Shown: in pieces, positions 25,523-32,161 of the stretch
Layout: each line of letters opens with the position of its first letter
Position numbering within the stretch: the first letter of the stretch is position 1
Origin: Adlercreutzia shanghongiae
Lineage (GTDB): Bacteria > Actinomycetota > Coriobacteriia > Coriobacteriales > Eggerthellaceae
DNA: 64,000 nucleotides
NCBI RefSeq assembly: GCF_035830635.1
Contig: NZ_JAYMFI010000019.1
Location: 1 to 64,000 of the forward strand
Reading direction: 5' to 3'
Notes under the pieces: model-generated
Seen by the model: the letters and a program-made list of their open reading frames with translations, nothing else
The model's database searches: none
Told to the model about the DNA's origin: nothing
Program-made: the position numbers and the translations under genes

Positions 25523-25587
25523 TGAGCTGCGGCGCGAAAGTGGATTGGAAAGCCGACAAAGAGGTTTCAAAAGGAGGAGAGTGGGTG
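25523..25587 (+). pseudogene. Remnant of a zinc-ribbon gene 3' end
   Basis: The sequence reads MSCGAKVDWKADKEVSKGGE in frame with the following gene. It closely matches the C-terminus MGCGAKVEKKADEEDSKGEE of the protein at 26897, including the short spacer that leads into an ATG-TT(C/T)-TGT start. It looks like the stump of a lost copy of that gene, left when the second paralogue was placed here. Its own start has no spaced ribosome site. Confidence 0.6.
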
Positions 25588-26823
25588 ATGTTCTGTTCCA
25601 AGTGTGGAAATGAGATTGCGGAGGGGGCGGCTTTCTGCAGGAAGTGCGGGGCTCCGGTTGGCGCTCCAGTGAATGCGACGAAGTCAGTCGCCGGGGCTCC
25701 GCGGTCGACGGATGGTGCCAATTCCCCCGCGCCCAAGAAGAGCGGTGCGAGAAGAGGCGTTATCGCAGTAGCTGCTGTTGTCGTGCTGGCGCTCGTCACC
25801 GGGTTCGCGACCAACTGGTTCGGGCTGGCGGGCGTGCAGCCCGAAGAGGCAGCTCTGGCACCCACCGCGAGCCAGGATTTGAGCGATACAGGCTCGGAGA
25901 GCGTGCAGGGCGTGGACTCGGCTGGTGTGCAAGACGGCGATGTGCAGAGTGAGAGCGCAGCCGACGAGCAGGGCGGCGATGCGCAGGATGTTGGGGGCGG
26001 TGGTTTGGACAGCGCGGCCACGGCGGTGAAGTCATCTGTAGAGGATTACACCTGGGACGAGCTCTCGCAGATATCAGCCCAGATTGCTGCGACCGGTGAT
26101 GAAGCGACCGCTATCGAAGTGGCCAAGAAATACAACCTGTGCACGCCCGAGGGCACGCTGGACGGCACTCAGTTGAAATCGGTGACGATGCCCGATGGCA
26201 CTCAGGACACTGTGCAGGTTATCGGCTTCGCCCACGATGACAATGCCAGCGGCGGCAAGGCGGGAATCACCTTTGCCTTTAGCGGCTGCATCAGCGAGCT
26301 CGGTATGAATGTCGATATTACAAATGCTGGCGGCTGGGAGGCTTCCGCGATTCGCGCCGCTTTAAACGACGATATGGATTATTGGCTTCCTGAGGATTTG
26401 CGCAAGGTGATTGTTCCGGTAAAGAAAATGACAAATAACGCAGGAATGACGGCGTCTATTGACGATGTTACCGAGACGCTCGATGCGTTGTGGCTTCCGT
26501 CTTCCGTGGAAATGTGGGGCGAGTACGGAGGCGATCCTGCAGCACTGCCGTCAGAGGACGCAATTGCGTGCGATATCCATAATGCCCAAGGGGTCCAATA
26601 TAAGCTCTTCTCGGACTTGGCGGATAAGTATAAGCAAGACGGCTCCTCTTCTCCGAACTCGTTCACCATCCGCACATCTGGGGGCGTTCAAGTGACTTGG
26701 TGGATGCGGGATCCGATAAGTGACTCCGATAGCGACTTTTCCTGCGTTAGCGACGACGGTTTGTACATTTACGAAGATGGGGCGAGCAGCACGAAAGGGG
26801 TCGCTCCTTGCTTCTGCGTTTGA
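25588..26823 (+). CDS. Zinc-ribbon membrane protein with C-terminal DUF6273-like domain
   Basis: The 411-aa paralogue of the protein at 24258 shares the zinc ribbon (CSKCG at about 3-7; FCRKCG at about 16-21), one membrane helix (about 50-72, ending ATNWFGLAGVQP as in the paralogue), the YTWDELSQIS block and the outside domain (GGWEASAIRAALN; TWWMRDPISDSDSD; end GVAPCFCV). The linker is longer and more acidic. ATG 25588 has AAGGAGGAGA seven nucleotides upstream. The second half shows lower GC and more AT-ending codons than the first half and than its paralogue, so the two halves may have different histories. Confidence 0.74.
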   Translation: MFCSKCGNEIAEGAAFCRKCGAPVGAPVNATKSVAGAPRSTDGANSPAPKKSGARRGVIAVAAVVVLALVTGFATNWFGLAGVQPEEAALAPTASQDLSDTGSESVQGVDSAGVQDGDVQSESAADEQGGDAQDVGGGGLDSAATAVKSSVEDYTWDELSQISAQIAATGDEATAIEVAKKYNLCTPEGTLDGTQLKSVTMPDGTQDTVQVIGFAHDDNASGGKAGITFAFSGCISELGMNVDITNAGGWEASAIRAALNDDMDYWLPEDLRKVIVPVKKMTNNAGMTASIDDVTETLDALWLPSSVEMWGEYGGDPAALPSEDAIACDIHNAQGVQYKLFSDLADKYKQDGSSSPNSFTIRTSGGVQVTWWMRDPISDSDSDFSCVSDDGLYIYEDGASSTKGVAPCFCV

Positions 26824-26896
26824 GCCACACGCTACATAAGTTTGCTTGTCTGAAGTTCGTGGAATGTGATTTGCACCGAAGCGTGAAAGGATGGTT

Positions 26897-27436
26897 ATGG
26901 GATTTTTGGACAATGTGACCTCGGCGGTGAACCGGGGGACGGCGGCCGCGGGGCGCGGCGCCGACAAGATCAAGCTGAACGCCCGCATTGCCGAGCTGAA
27001 CCGGCAGCGCCAGGGGCTGGCCGCGCAGCTGGGGGCGAGCCTGTACGAGACAACGCGGGAGGACGCAGCTCTGCGCGCCGGACGCGAGGCGCTTTACGAC
27101 GGCATCGCGCAAGTGGACGCCGAACGCAAGGAGTGCCAGCGCCAGATAGCGGCCATCGACGAGCAGACGGCAGCTGCGGCCACGGCAGCGGCCGGGTTCG
27201 CCTGCTCGGTATGCGGGGCCCGCATGACCGGTGCCGACCTGTTCTGCTCCAGCTGCGGGTCGCCTGCGGAGAAGGCGCGGCCCCAGGCCGCCGCGGCGCA
27301 AGAAGGCGGTGCTCCTACGGGGCCCGCGTGTCCCTCCTGCGGCGCCCCGATTGGAGAGGGCGACCTGTTCTGCATGGGCTGCGGCGCGAAAGTGGAGAAG
27401 AAAGCTGATGAAGAGGATTCGAAAGGAGAAGAATAA
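26897..27436 (+). CDS. Coiled-coil protein with two C-terminal zinc ribbons
   Basis: The 179-aa protein has a helical, probably coiled-coil region (about 20-95) and two zinc ribbons: CSVCG with FCSSCG (about 102-120) and CPSCG with FCMGCG (about 142-160). There is no membrane helix, so it should be cytoplasmic and might bridge the membrane-bound zinc-ribbon proteins beside it. The ATG at 26897 lies five nucleotides after GAAAGGA. Its 3' end is echoed by the remnant at 25523. Function is unknown. Confidence 0.68.
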   Translation: MGFLDNVTSAVNRGTAAAGRGADKIKLNARIAELNRQRQGLAAQLGASLYETTREDAALRAGREALYDGIAQVDAERKECQRQIAAIDEQTAAAATAAAGFACSVCGARMTGADLFCSSCGSPAEKARPQAAAAQEGGAPTGPACPSCGAPIGEGDLFCMGCGAKVEKKADEEDSKGEE

Positions 27437-27439
27437 GTA

Positions 27440-28150
27440 ATGTTTTGTCCTAAGTGTGGTGCATCGTTGCCCGATGGCTCTCAGTTCTGCGGGCAATGCG
27501 GCTCGCAGCTGAAAGCCAACGAGGCTTCGGCCGCAACGAGCCCTTCAGCGCAGGGCGGGAAAACGCGGCAGCAAAAAGGATTCTCGTCCTTGAGCGGATC
27601 TGAGGCAAACTCTGAGAACTCGGCACATGTTGCCATAGCGCTGGCCGCCGCCGCTGTGGTTGCGTCGCTGCTTCCGTGGCTCGAAGTTGATTCAGTGGTA
27701 TCGGCTCTTTCGGGTGCCGCGGCTGGCGCAGCCTCGTCTTTGGGCTTCTCTGGCGTAAGTGATTACGCTTTCGGCGAGAGCTATAGCCTTTGGTCGATGC
27801 CATCCCTTGCCGGAACCATCGAGCGATATGCGTCGCTGGGAGCCGCTTTTGGCAATTCCAGTGCCGATGCTGGCATGGGCACGATAACGCTCGTGGCCTG
27901 GATTTGCTTCATTGCCTGGATTGGCTCAGTGGTACTGCTTGGCCTGGGCAGTTACGAGTTGCTCCGCAAGGGCGATATCAAGAAGTTCAAGAACGGCGGG
28001 ACCCTGCTTTTGTTCTGCATCGCTGCTTTCTACGTTCTTGTCGGGATGCTTGACGGCTTTGCGACGGCTATTGTGCTGCCGACGATTGCGTGCATGCTGC
28101 TCGATTGCGCGGCATTTGGGTGGCTTAAGCTGAAGATGAAAAAGAGCTAG
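27440..28150 (+). CDS. Zinc-ribbon multi-pass membrane protein
   Basis: The 236-aa protein starts three nucleotides after the preceding stop. It has an N-terminal zinc ribbon (CPKCG at about 3-7; FCGQCG at about 16-21) and about four hydrophobic segments (near 68-85, 150-172, 188-205 and 208-228). The soluble loop between the first two segments lies outside. It belongs with its neighbours by the shared head and tight spacing. No function is recognised. Confidence 0.7.
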   Translation: MFCPKCGASLPDGSQFCGQCGSQLKANEASAATSPSAQGGKTRQQKGFSSLSGSEANSENSAHVAIALAAAAVVASLLPWLEVDSVVSALSGAAAGAASSLGFSGVSDYAFGESYSLWSMPSLAGTIERYASLGAAFGNSSADAGMGTITLVAWICFIAWIGSVVLLGLGSYELLRKGDIKKFKNGGTLLLFCIAAFYVLVGMLDGFATAIVLPTIACMLLDCAAFGWLKLKMKKS

Positions 28151-28197
28151 AAGGCCTGAAGTTCTACGGTATTCATACATGAGGAAGGAGTTTGAGC

Positions 28198-28944
28198 GTG
28201 TATTGCCCGAACTGTGGAAACGAAGTGACGGATGGGTCGGTGTTTTGCGGGAAATGCGGTACGTCGGTTGCGCAATCGTCGACGAGCGCGTCTGGTGTTG
28301 CTAGCGAACGGGGGCGTAAGGACTCGCATGCTCCGGCCGTGACTGCGGTTCCGGACTCTACCGGCGCGGCACCGGTGACGCAAAAGCCCGAAAAGAAAAA
28401 AGGCGGCGCAGGAAAACTGATTCTCGCGCTTGTCGTTGTGCTCGTGTTGGCGGGCGGGGGATTCTTCGCTTACTCGATGCTCGGCAACTCGGATGACGCG
28501 CCAGTGCCAGAAGCGGGACCAATTGATACGGATTTCTGGATTGGAAAGTGGTCTGGCGGTCTTGTCTCAACGGAGACGAAACAGTCTAAACCCCAGTGCT
28601 ACGGCGGGGAAGCACAAGATATGACGCTCGATATCACGGGCATCTCTGGTGCTGGTCGAGTATCTATGGATGCGACGCTGCTGTTTCACGGACACAATCC
28701 GCGCGAGCTCACGGCTGATGAGCAAACGGTACCGGGCGATTCGGTCGAGACCTTGACGGGCGTGACGGCCACGTTCGACCCCTCTGGCTTCTCGACAACG
28801 GTGCCGATGGCCGGCGGTGAGGGAGAAATGGAAATAGAGGTGCGTCCCGTCCAGGGCGCTGACTCTGGAATCGAGGTCGTCGTCATCAGCGAGCTCAAGT
28901 TTGCGCCGGCGATAACCGATACCTACCTTCTGCATAAGCAGTAG
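28198..28944 (+). CDS. Zinc-ribbon membrane protein with unknown extracytoplasmic domain
   Basis: The 248-aa protein has a zinc ribbon (CPNCG at about 3-7; FCGKCG at about 16-21), one membrane helix (about 76-97) and a 140-residue outside domain rich in beta-strand pattern (DFWIGKWSGG near its start). The start is taken as GTG 28198, seven nucleotides after GAGGAAGGAG; TTG 28192 is too close to that site. It is the last of five consecutive zinc-ribbon genes. The outside domain differs from those of the other members. Confidence 0.7.
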   Translation: MYCPNCGNEVTDGSVFCGKCGTSVAQSSTSASGVASERGRKDSHAPAVTAVPDSTGAAPVTQKPEKKKGGAGKLILALVVVLVLAGGGFFAYSMLGNSDDAPVPEAGPIDTDFWIGKWSGGLVSTETKQSKPQCYGGEAQDMTLDITGISGAGRVSMDATLLFHGHNPRELTADEQTVPGDSVETLTGVTATFDPSGFSTTVPMAGGEGEMEIEVRPVQGADSGIEVVVISELKFAPAITDTYLLHKQ

Positions 28945-28965
28945 AGGGCGGCCCCCGCAAAGTTC

Positions 28966-29028
28966 TTGCAATCAGCAAACATATGTTCTATGATGGGCCC
29001 CACGATTGAAAGTGGGGCTCTTCTTTTG
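28966..29028 (+). promoter_or_regulatory. SOS-type promoter and leader hairpin, copy A
   Basis: TTGCAA (28966-28971), a 17-nt spacer and TATGAT (28989-28994) form a strong promoter. The spacer contains AAACATATGTTC (28977-28988), close to the Gram-positive LexA consensus GAAC-N4-GTTC. A hairpin starts at the predicted transcript 5' end: GGGCCCCAC (28995-29003) with GTGGGGCTC (29012-29020), followed by TTCTTTT. It is the most diverged of three copies; the decayed ruvC-like start continues to about 29060. The DUF4143 ATPase gene lies 250 nt downstream. Confidence 0.7.
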
Positions 29029-29190
29029 GCTGGTACGTCGCGCATTATATTGGCCGATCGTGATGTCATTGCCGGTCACGGTCTTCTTGTGATGTCGTTT
29101 GAGCGAACTGCTGCAGATCCGGTTCGTCTTATTGCAGTCGGCCAAAGGGAGGTTCTGATGACGCGTTCCCGGGAATCTAGACTTTACTAC

Positions 29191-29227
29191 TGAGCAAATT
29201 TGCCTTACTATTGAGCAAATTTGCTCA
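29191..29227. promoter_or_regulatory. Palindromic operator before the DUF4143 ATPase
   Basis: TGAGCAAATTTGC occurs at 29191-29203 and again at 29212. The second copy is extended to a perfect 16-nt palindrome, TGAGCAAATTTGCTCA (29212-29227). It ends 15 nt before the ATG. A dimeric regulator, possibly the ATPase protein itself, could bind here; this is inference. Confidence 0.6.
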
Positions 29228-29242
29228 GTAGAAAGGCAAATC

Positions 29243-30433
29243 ATGTCTCACCTTGTTTTCGAGCGGCCTCTCGTGAGCACGCTTGCCGACCGCATGGAGG
29301 AGCCGCGCCGGCTCATTCAGATGCTTATCGGCCCCCGGCAAACGGGGAAGAGCACCGCACTGAGGCAGGCGCTGTCCCATGTAGACGTGCCGGCGCATGT
29401 CGCGCTCGCGAGCATCGATTCGTCAAGCCGCGATTGGCTGCGGGCGCAGTGGGCGCAGGCACGCACTCTTGCCTCCGCATCGGGTGGAACGGCGCTGCTC
29501 GTTGTAGATGAAATCCAGCTTGTGGACCAGTGGTCGGCGGTCGTGAAGGAGCTTTGGGACGAAGATTCGTGGGCGGGTCTCGATTTGCGCATTGTGCTGA
29601 GTGGCTCTTCGTCACTCCTTTTGCAGAAGGGACTGCGGGAAGGTCTGACCGGGCGATTCGAGATCGTGCGGAGCACCCACTGGAGCCTGCCCGAGTGCGA
29701 GGAGGCGTTCGGCTATACGCTCGATGAGTTCCTCTACTTCGGCGGCTACCCCGGGGGTGCGCCTCTCCGGCGTGACGAGAATCGCTGGCTCGACTATCTC
29801 AACGACGCGGTCATAGAGCCGAGTATTGCCAAGGACGTCGTGGCAATGGAGGACGTCCGCAAACCTGCCCTGATGGAGCGCTTGTTCCGATTGGGCTCCG
29901 CCTACTCTTCCCAGGAGCTATCCTATCGTAAGATCATGGGGCAGCTTGATGATGCGGGTAATACGGTCACCCTTGCCCATTACCTGCGACTTCTCAATGA
30001 TGCCGGTCTGCTGGCGGGATTAACCAAGTATGACCCGAAACTCGTACGCGAGAAATCCAGCTCGCCGCGGTTTGCCGTTTATGACACGGCGCTCATGGTG
30101 GCCACCTACGGACCCTACCGCAGTTTTCTGCTTACCGACAGCGAGAGGCGCGGTCGGCTGGTGGAAAGCGCCGCGGGAGCTTGTCTGCTCGCTCGCTCCA
30201 AGAAGGAGCACTTCGATGTTCACTGGTGGCGCGAGGGGAACGACGAGGTCGATTTCGTTGCCGTCCAGGGCGAGGCGGCTATCGGTATCGAGGTGAAGAG
30301 CGGTCGTGTGAAGTCGCTCAAGGGGCTGACGGCGTTCGTTAACCGGTTTCCCTGGGCGCGGACGCTGGTCGTTGGTTCCTCGGAGTGCCCCCTCGAATCG
30401 TTTCTCCGCGGGGAGGTGCCGCTTTTCACATAA
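29243..30433 (+). CDS. AAA_14/DUF4143-family ATPase
   Basis: The 396-aa protein has an AAA_14 domain with Walker A GPRQTGKST (about 30-38) and Walker B LLVVDEIQ (about 85-92), then a DUF4143 domain (about 190-390) that contains a restriction-endonuclease-like pattern (NDEVDFV, then IGIEVKSG, about 333-353). Such ATPases are common in variable regions, and a nuclease or regulator role has been proposed from their fold. The ATG follows GAAAGG. The gene sits alone between two copies of the ruvC promoter cassette. Confidence 0.85.
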   Translation: MSHLVFERPLVSTLADRMEEPRRLIQMLIGPRQTGKSTALRQALSHVDVPAHVALASIDSSSRDWLRAQWAQARTLASASGGTALLVVDEIQLVDQWSAVVKELWDEDSWAGLDLRIVLSGSSSLLLQKGLREGLTGRFEIVRSTHWSLPECEEAFGYTLDEFLYFGGYPGGAPLRRDENRWLDYLNDAVIEPSIAKDVVAMEDVRKPALMERLFRLGSAYSSQELSYRKIMGQLDDAGNTVTLAHYLRLLNDAGLLAGLTKYDPKLVREKSSSPRFAVYDTALMVATYGPYRSFLLTDSERRGRLVESAAGACLLARSKKEHFDVHWWREGNDEVDFVAVQGEAAIGIEVKSGRVKSLKGLTAFVNRFPWARTLVVGSSECPLESFLRGEVPLFT

Positions 30434-30462
30434 CAGGAAAGCGCGATAGGCCAAAACCTATC

Positions 30463-30600
30463 TTGCAATCAGCAAACATATGTTCTATGATAAGCCCCAC
30501 TTGAATTTGGAAGGTGGGGCTTATCTTTTGGACGTGGCGCGCATCATATTGGGAATCGACTCGGGTCTGGCCCATGCGGGGGTGGGGCTTGAGGGTGCGG
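30463..30600 (+). pseudogene. SOS-type promoter, leader hairpin and truncated ruvC, copy B
   Basis: TTGCAA (30463-30468), 17 nt with AAACATATGTTC (30474-30485), and TATGAT (30486-30491) repeat the ruvC promoter. The leader hairpin is TAAGCCCCAC (30491-30500) with GTGGGGCTTA (30514-30523), then TCTTTT. Coding-like homology continues as ARIILGIDSGLAHAG, matching RuvC residues ARIILGIDPGLAHTG, and fades near 30590. It is a 5' fragment of ruvC, less decayed than copy A. It precedes the DUF3791/DUF3990 module. Confidence 0.85.
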
Positions 30601-30618
30601 CGGGCGCCTTGGTACAAT
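30589..30618 (+). promoter_or_regulatory. Candidate promoter of the DUF3791/DUF3990 module
   Basis: TTGAGG (30589-30594) and TACAAT (30613-30618) are separated by 18 nt, 37 nt before the GTG start. It is independent of the SOS-type promoter further upstream. Confidence 0.4.
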
Positions 30619-30654
30619 GGATGTCGTTGCTGATAGGGCAAAGGAGGTGTCTTT

Positions 30655-30870
30655 GTGTCGAAGCGAGAGGTCGAGTTCGTGACGTATTGCATTGGCAATT
30701 TGTCCGAGCGATTGGGACTTAGCCAAACCGAGATTTACAACTTGTTGGCGCAGAGCGGCATTCTCCAGAACTATATCGTTGCCTCTTATGATGTGCTCCA
30801 TACCTTCGGCAAAGACTACCTTATGGAAGATATCATTGGCTATATGCGCGAGAAGAAGTTGGTCGCATGA
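30655..30870 (+). CDS. DUF3791-family small protein
   Basis: The 71-aa protein matches DUF3791, small proteins found next to DUF3990 genes. It is helical, with LSERLGLSQTEIYNLLAQSG (about 16-35) resembling a helix-turn-helix. The start is GTG 30655 with AAAGGAGGTG just upstream. The stop overlaps the next ATG by four bases (ATGA). In a toxin-antitoxin reading, it or the third gene would be the antitoxin. Confidence 0.75.
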   Translation: MSKREVEFVTYCIGNLSERLGLSQTEIYNLLAQSGILQNYIVASYDVLHTFGKDYLMEDIIGYMREKKLVA

Positions 30871-31343
30871 GGGTTTATCATGCGTCCGACTGCGTGGTAG
30901 ACAGTCCGGATACCGAGCATTCCCGCGACAACCTCGATTTTGGCCGCGGCTTCTATGTCACAACAATGAAAGACCAAGCGACCAGCTACGCCCAGCGGTT
31001 TATGCGCCGAGGACGCAAAGCCTACGTAGGGGAGTACGATCTTGACGAAGGCGCGCTGGCGTCTTTGGATGTTCTCGAGTTCTCTTCTTACGACGGGCAA
31101 TGGCTCGATTTTGTCATGGCTTGCCGCAGCGGTGCCGACGACACCTCTTGGGATGTTGTTATGGGCGGCATCGCCAACGACCGCGTGTTCACTACGGTCG
31201 ATTTGTACTTCGCGGGTGAAATCACCAAAGAGGAGGCGTTGGGGCGGTTGGCCTATGTGAATCCCAACGACCAGCTGTGCTTCCGAACTCAGCGGGCGAT
31301 CAATCGGGCGCTGCGCTTCTGCGGGGCGGAGGAGGTATCGTGA
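30867..31343 (+). CDS. DUF3990-family protein, putative ADP-ribosyltransferase-fold toxin
   Basis: The 158-aa protein starts RVYHASD and continues with LDFGRGFYVTTMKDQATSYA (about 24-43), the DUF3990 signature, which recalls the H-Y-E type ADP-ribosyltransferase fold (His in YHAS, Tyr in GFYVT). Between two DUF3791 genes with four-base overlaps on both sides, it is most simply a toxin with one or two cognate small partners. Activity has not been shown here, and the target is unknown. Confidence 0.72.
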   Translation: MRVYHASDCVVDSPDTEHSRDNLDFGRGFYVTTMKDQATSYAQRFMRRGRKAYVGEYDLDEGALASLDVLEFSSYDGQWLDFVMACRSGADDTSWDVVMGGIANDRVFTTVDLYFAGEITKEEALGRLAYVNPNDQLCFRTQRAINRALRFCGAEEVS

Positions 31344-31597
31344 GCGACGCGGGCAAGCAGGCTGTTCTGCAAATGAAGTACGCTCGAGTTATCGATGCTA
31401 TGGCGAGCCTGGGCGGAATAACGCCCGAAGAGGCGATGGATCTTTTCTACAATGCGCCGCTCATGCCATTGATTCAGGAGGGCGTTGCCGACCTTCACTG
31501 CCGAAGCGACGAGTATTTGGCGAAGGAGATATTGAGGGATGCCGGACGCCTGCCCGTTGGCTCGGTGGAATCGGTTCATCCTTCCTCTGGCGAATAG
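31340..31597 (+). CDS. DUF3791-like small protein
   Basis: The 85-aa protein starts at GTG 31340, overlapping the previous TGA as GTGA, with GGAGG just upstream. Its helical sequence (YARVIDAMASLGGITPEEAM, then LFYNAPLMPLIQEG) resembles the DUF3791 partner at 30655 in length and pattern. It completes a three-gene module that ends 5 nt before the ruvC promoter. Confidence 0.65.
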   Translation: MSDAGKQAVLQMKYARVIDAMASLGGITPEEAMDLFYNAPLMPLIQEGVADLHCRSDEYLAKEILRDAGRLPVGSVESVHPSSGE

Positions 31598-31602
31598 AGT
31601 CC

Positions 31603-31670
31603 TTGCATTTCACAAACATATGTTCTATGATAAGCCCCACTTGATTTGGAAAGTGGGGCTTATCTTTTGG
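31603..31670 (+). promoter_or_regulatory. ruvC SOS-type promoter and leader hairpin, copy C
   Basis: TTGCAT (31603-31608), a 17-nt spacer and TATGAT (31626-31631) form the promoter of ruvCAB. AAACATATGTTC (31614-31625) in the spacer is a LexA-like box; LexA control of ruv genes is established in several bacteria. The transcript would open with TAAGCCCCACTT (31631-31642) paired to AAGTGGGGCTTA (31651-31662), followed by TCTTTT, a structure resembling an attenuator. The TTG at 31667 lies directly after it. Confidence 0.75.
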
Positions 31671-32161
31671 ACGCGGCGCGCATCATACTGGGCATCGACC
31701 CGGGCCTGGCCCATACGGGCTGGGGGGTTATCGAGCAGTGCGGCTCGCGGCTGGGGTGTGTGGCCTACGGGTGCGTGGCCACGCCGGCCTCGCAGCCCTT
31801 GGCCGAGCGTCTGCTGAAGATTCACCATCAGGTGGGCGCCGTGATCGAGCGGTTCCGTCCCACCTGCGTCGGCATCGAGACGGTGTGGTTCGGCAACAAC
31901 GTGACCGCGGCCTTCGCCACGGGCCAGGCCCGCGGGGCGGCGCTCGTGGCCTGCGCCGAAATGGGGCTTTCCGTGGGCGAGTACTCGCCGAGCCAGATAA
32001 AGCTGGCCGTGGTGGGCGAGGGCACCGCCGAGAAGGAGCAGGTGCAGTACATGGTGCGCCACCTGCTGGGCTTAAGCCGCGACCCAGAGCCCGACCATGC
32101 GGCCGACGCCCTGGCCGCGGCCATATGCCATACGACCCACGAGGGGAAGGTGTTCGCGTGA
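31646..32161 (+). CDS. ruvC: Crossover junction endodeoxyribonuclease RuvC
   Basis: RuvC cuts Holliday junctions during recombinational repair. The first catalytic Asp is in ILGIDPGLAHTGWGV, a Glu is in VGIETVWFGNN, and the final acidic pair is in DPEPDHAADALAAA. The reading frame opens at TTG 31646, but TTG 31667 would give the usual short N-terminus (MDAARIILGIDPG) and lies after the leader hairpin. Both are poor starts and the true one is uncertain. The stop overlaps ruvA as GTGA. Two truncated copies of its 5' end lie upstream. Confidence 0.93.
   Translation: MESGAYLLDAARIILGIDPGLAHTGWGVIEQCGSRLGCVAYGCVATPASQPLAERLLKIHHQVGAVIERFRPTCVGIETVWFGNNVTAAFATGQARGAALVACAEMGLSVGEYSPSQIKLAVVGEGTAEKEQVQYMVRHLLGLSRDPEPDHAADALAAAICHTTHEGKVFA

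Noticed and set aside
25501..25587. Longer start for the second zinc-ribbon paralogue
   Set aside because: The extra residues are the remnant of another gene's C-terminus, and ATG 25588 has a perfect AAGGAGGAGA.
19518..31602. Prophage or integrative conjugative element
   Set aside because: No integrase, transposase, relaxase, portal, capsid or replication gene was seen in the interval.
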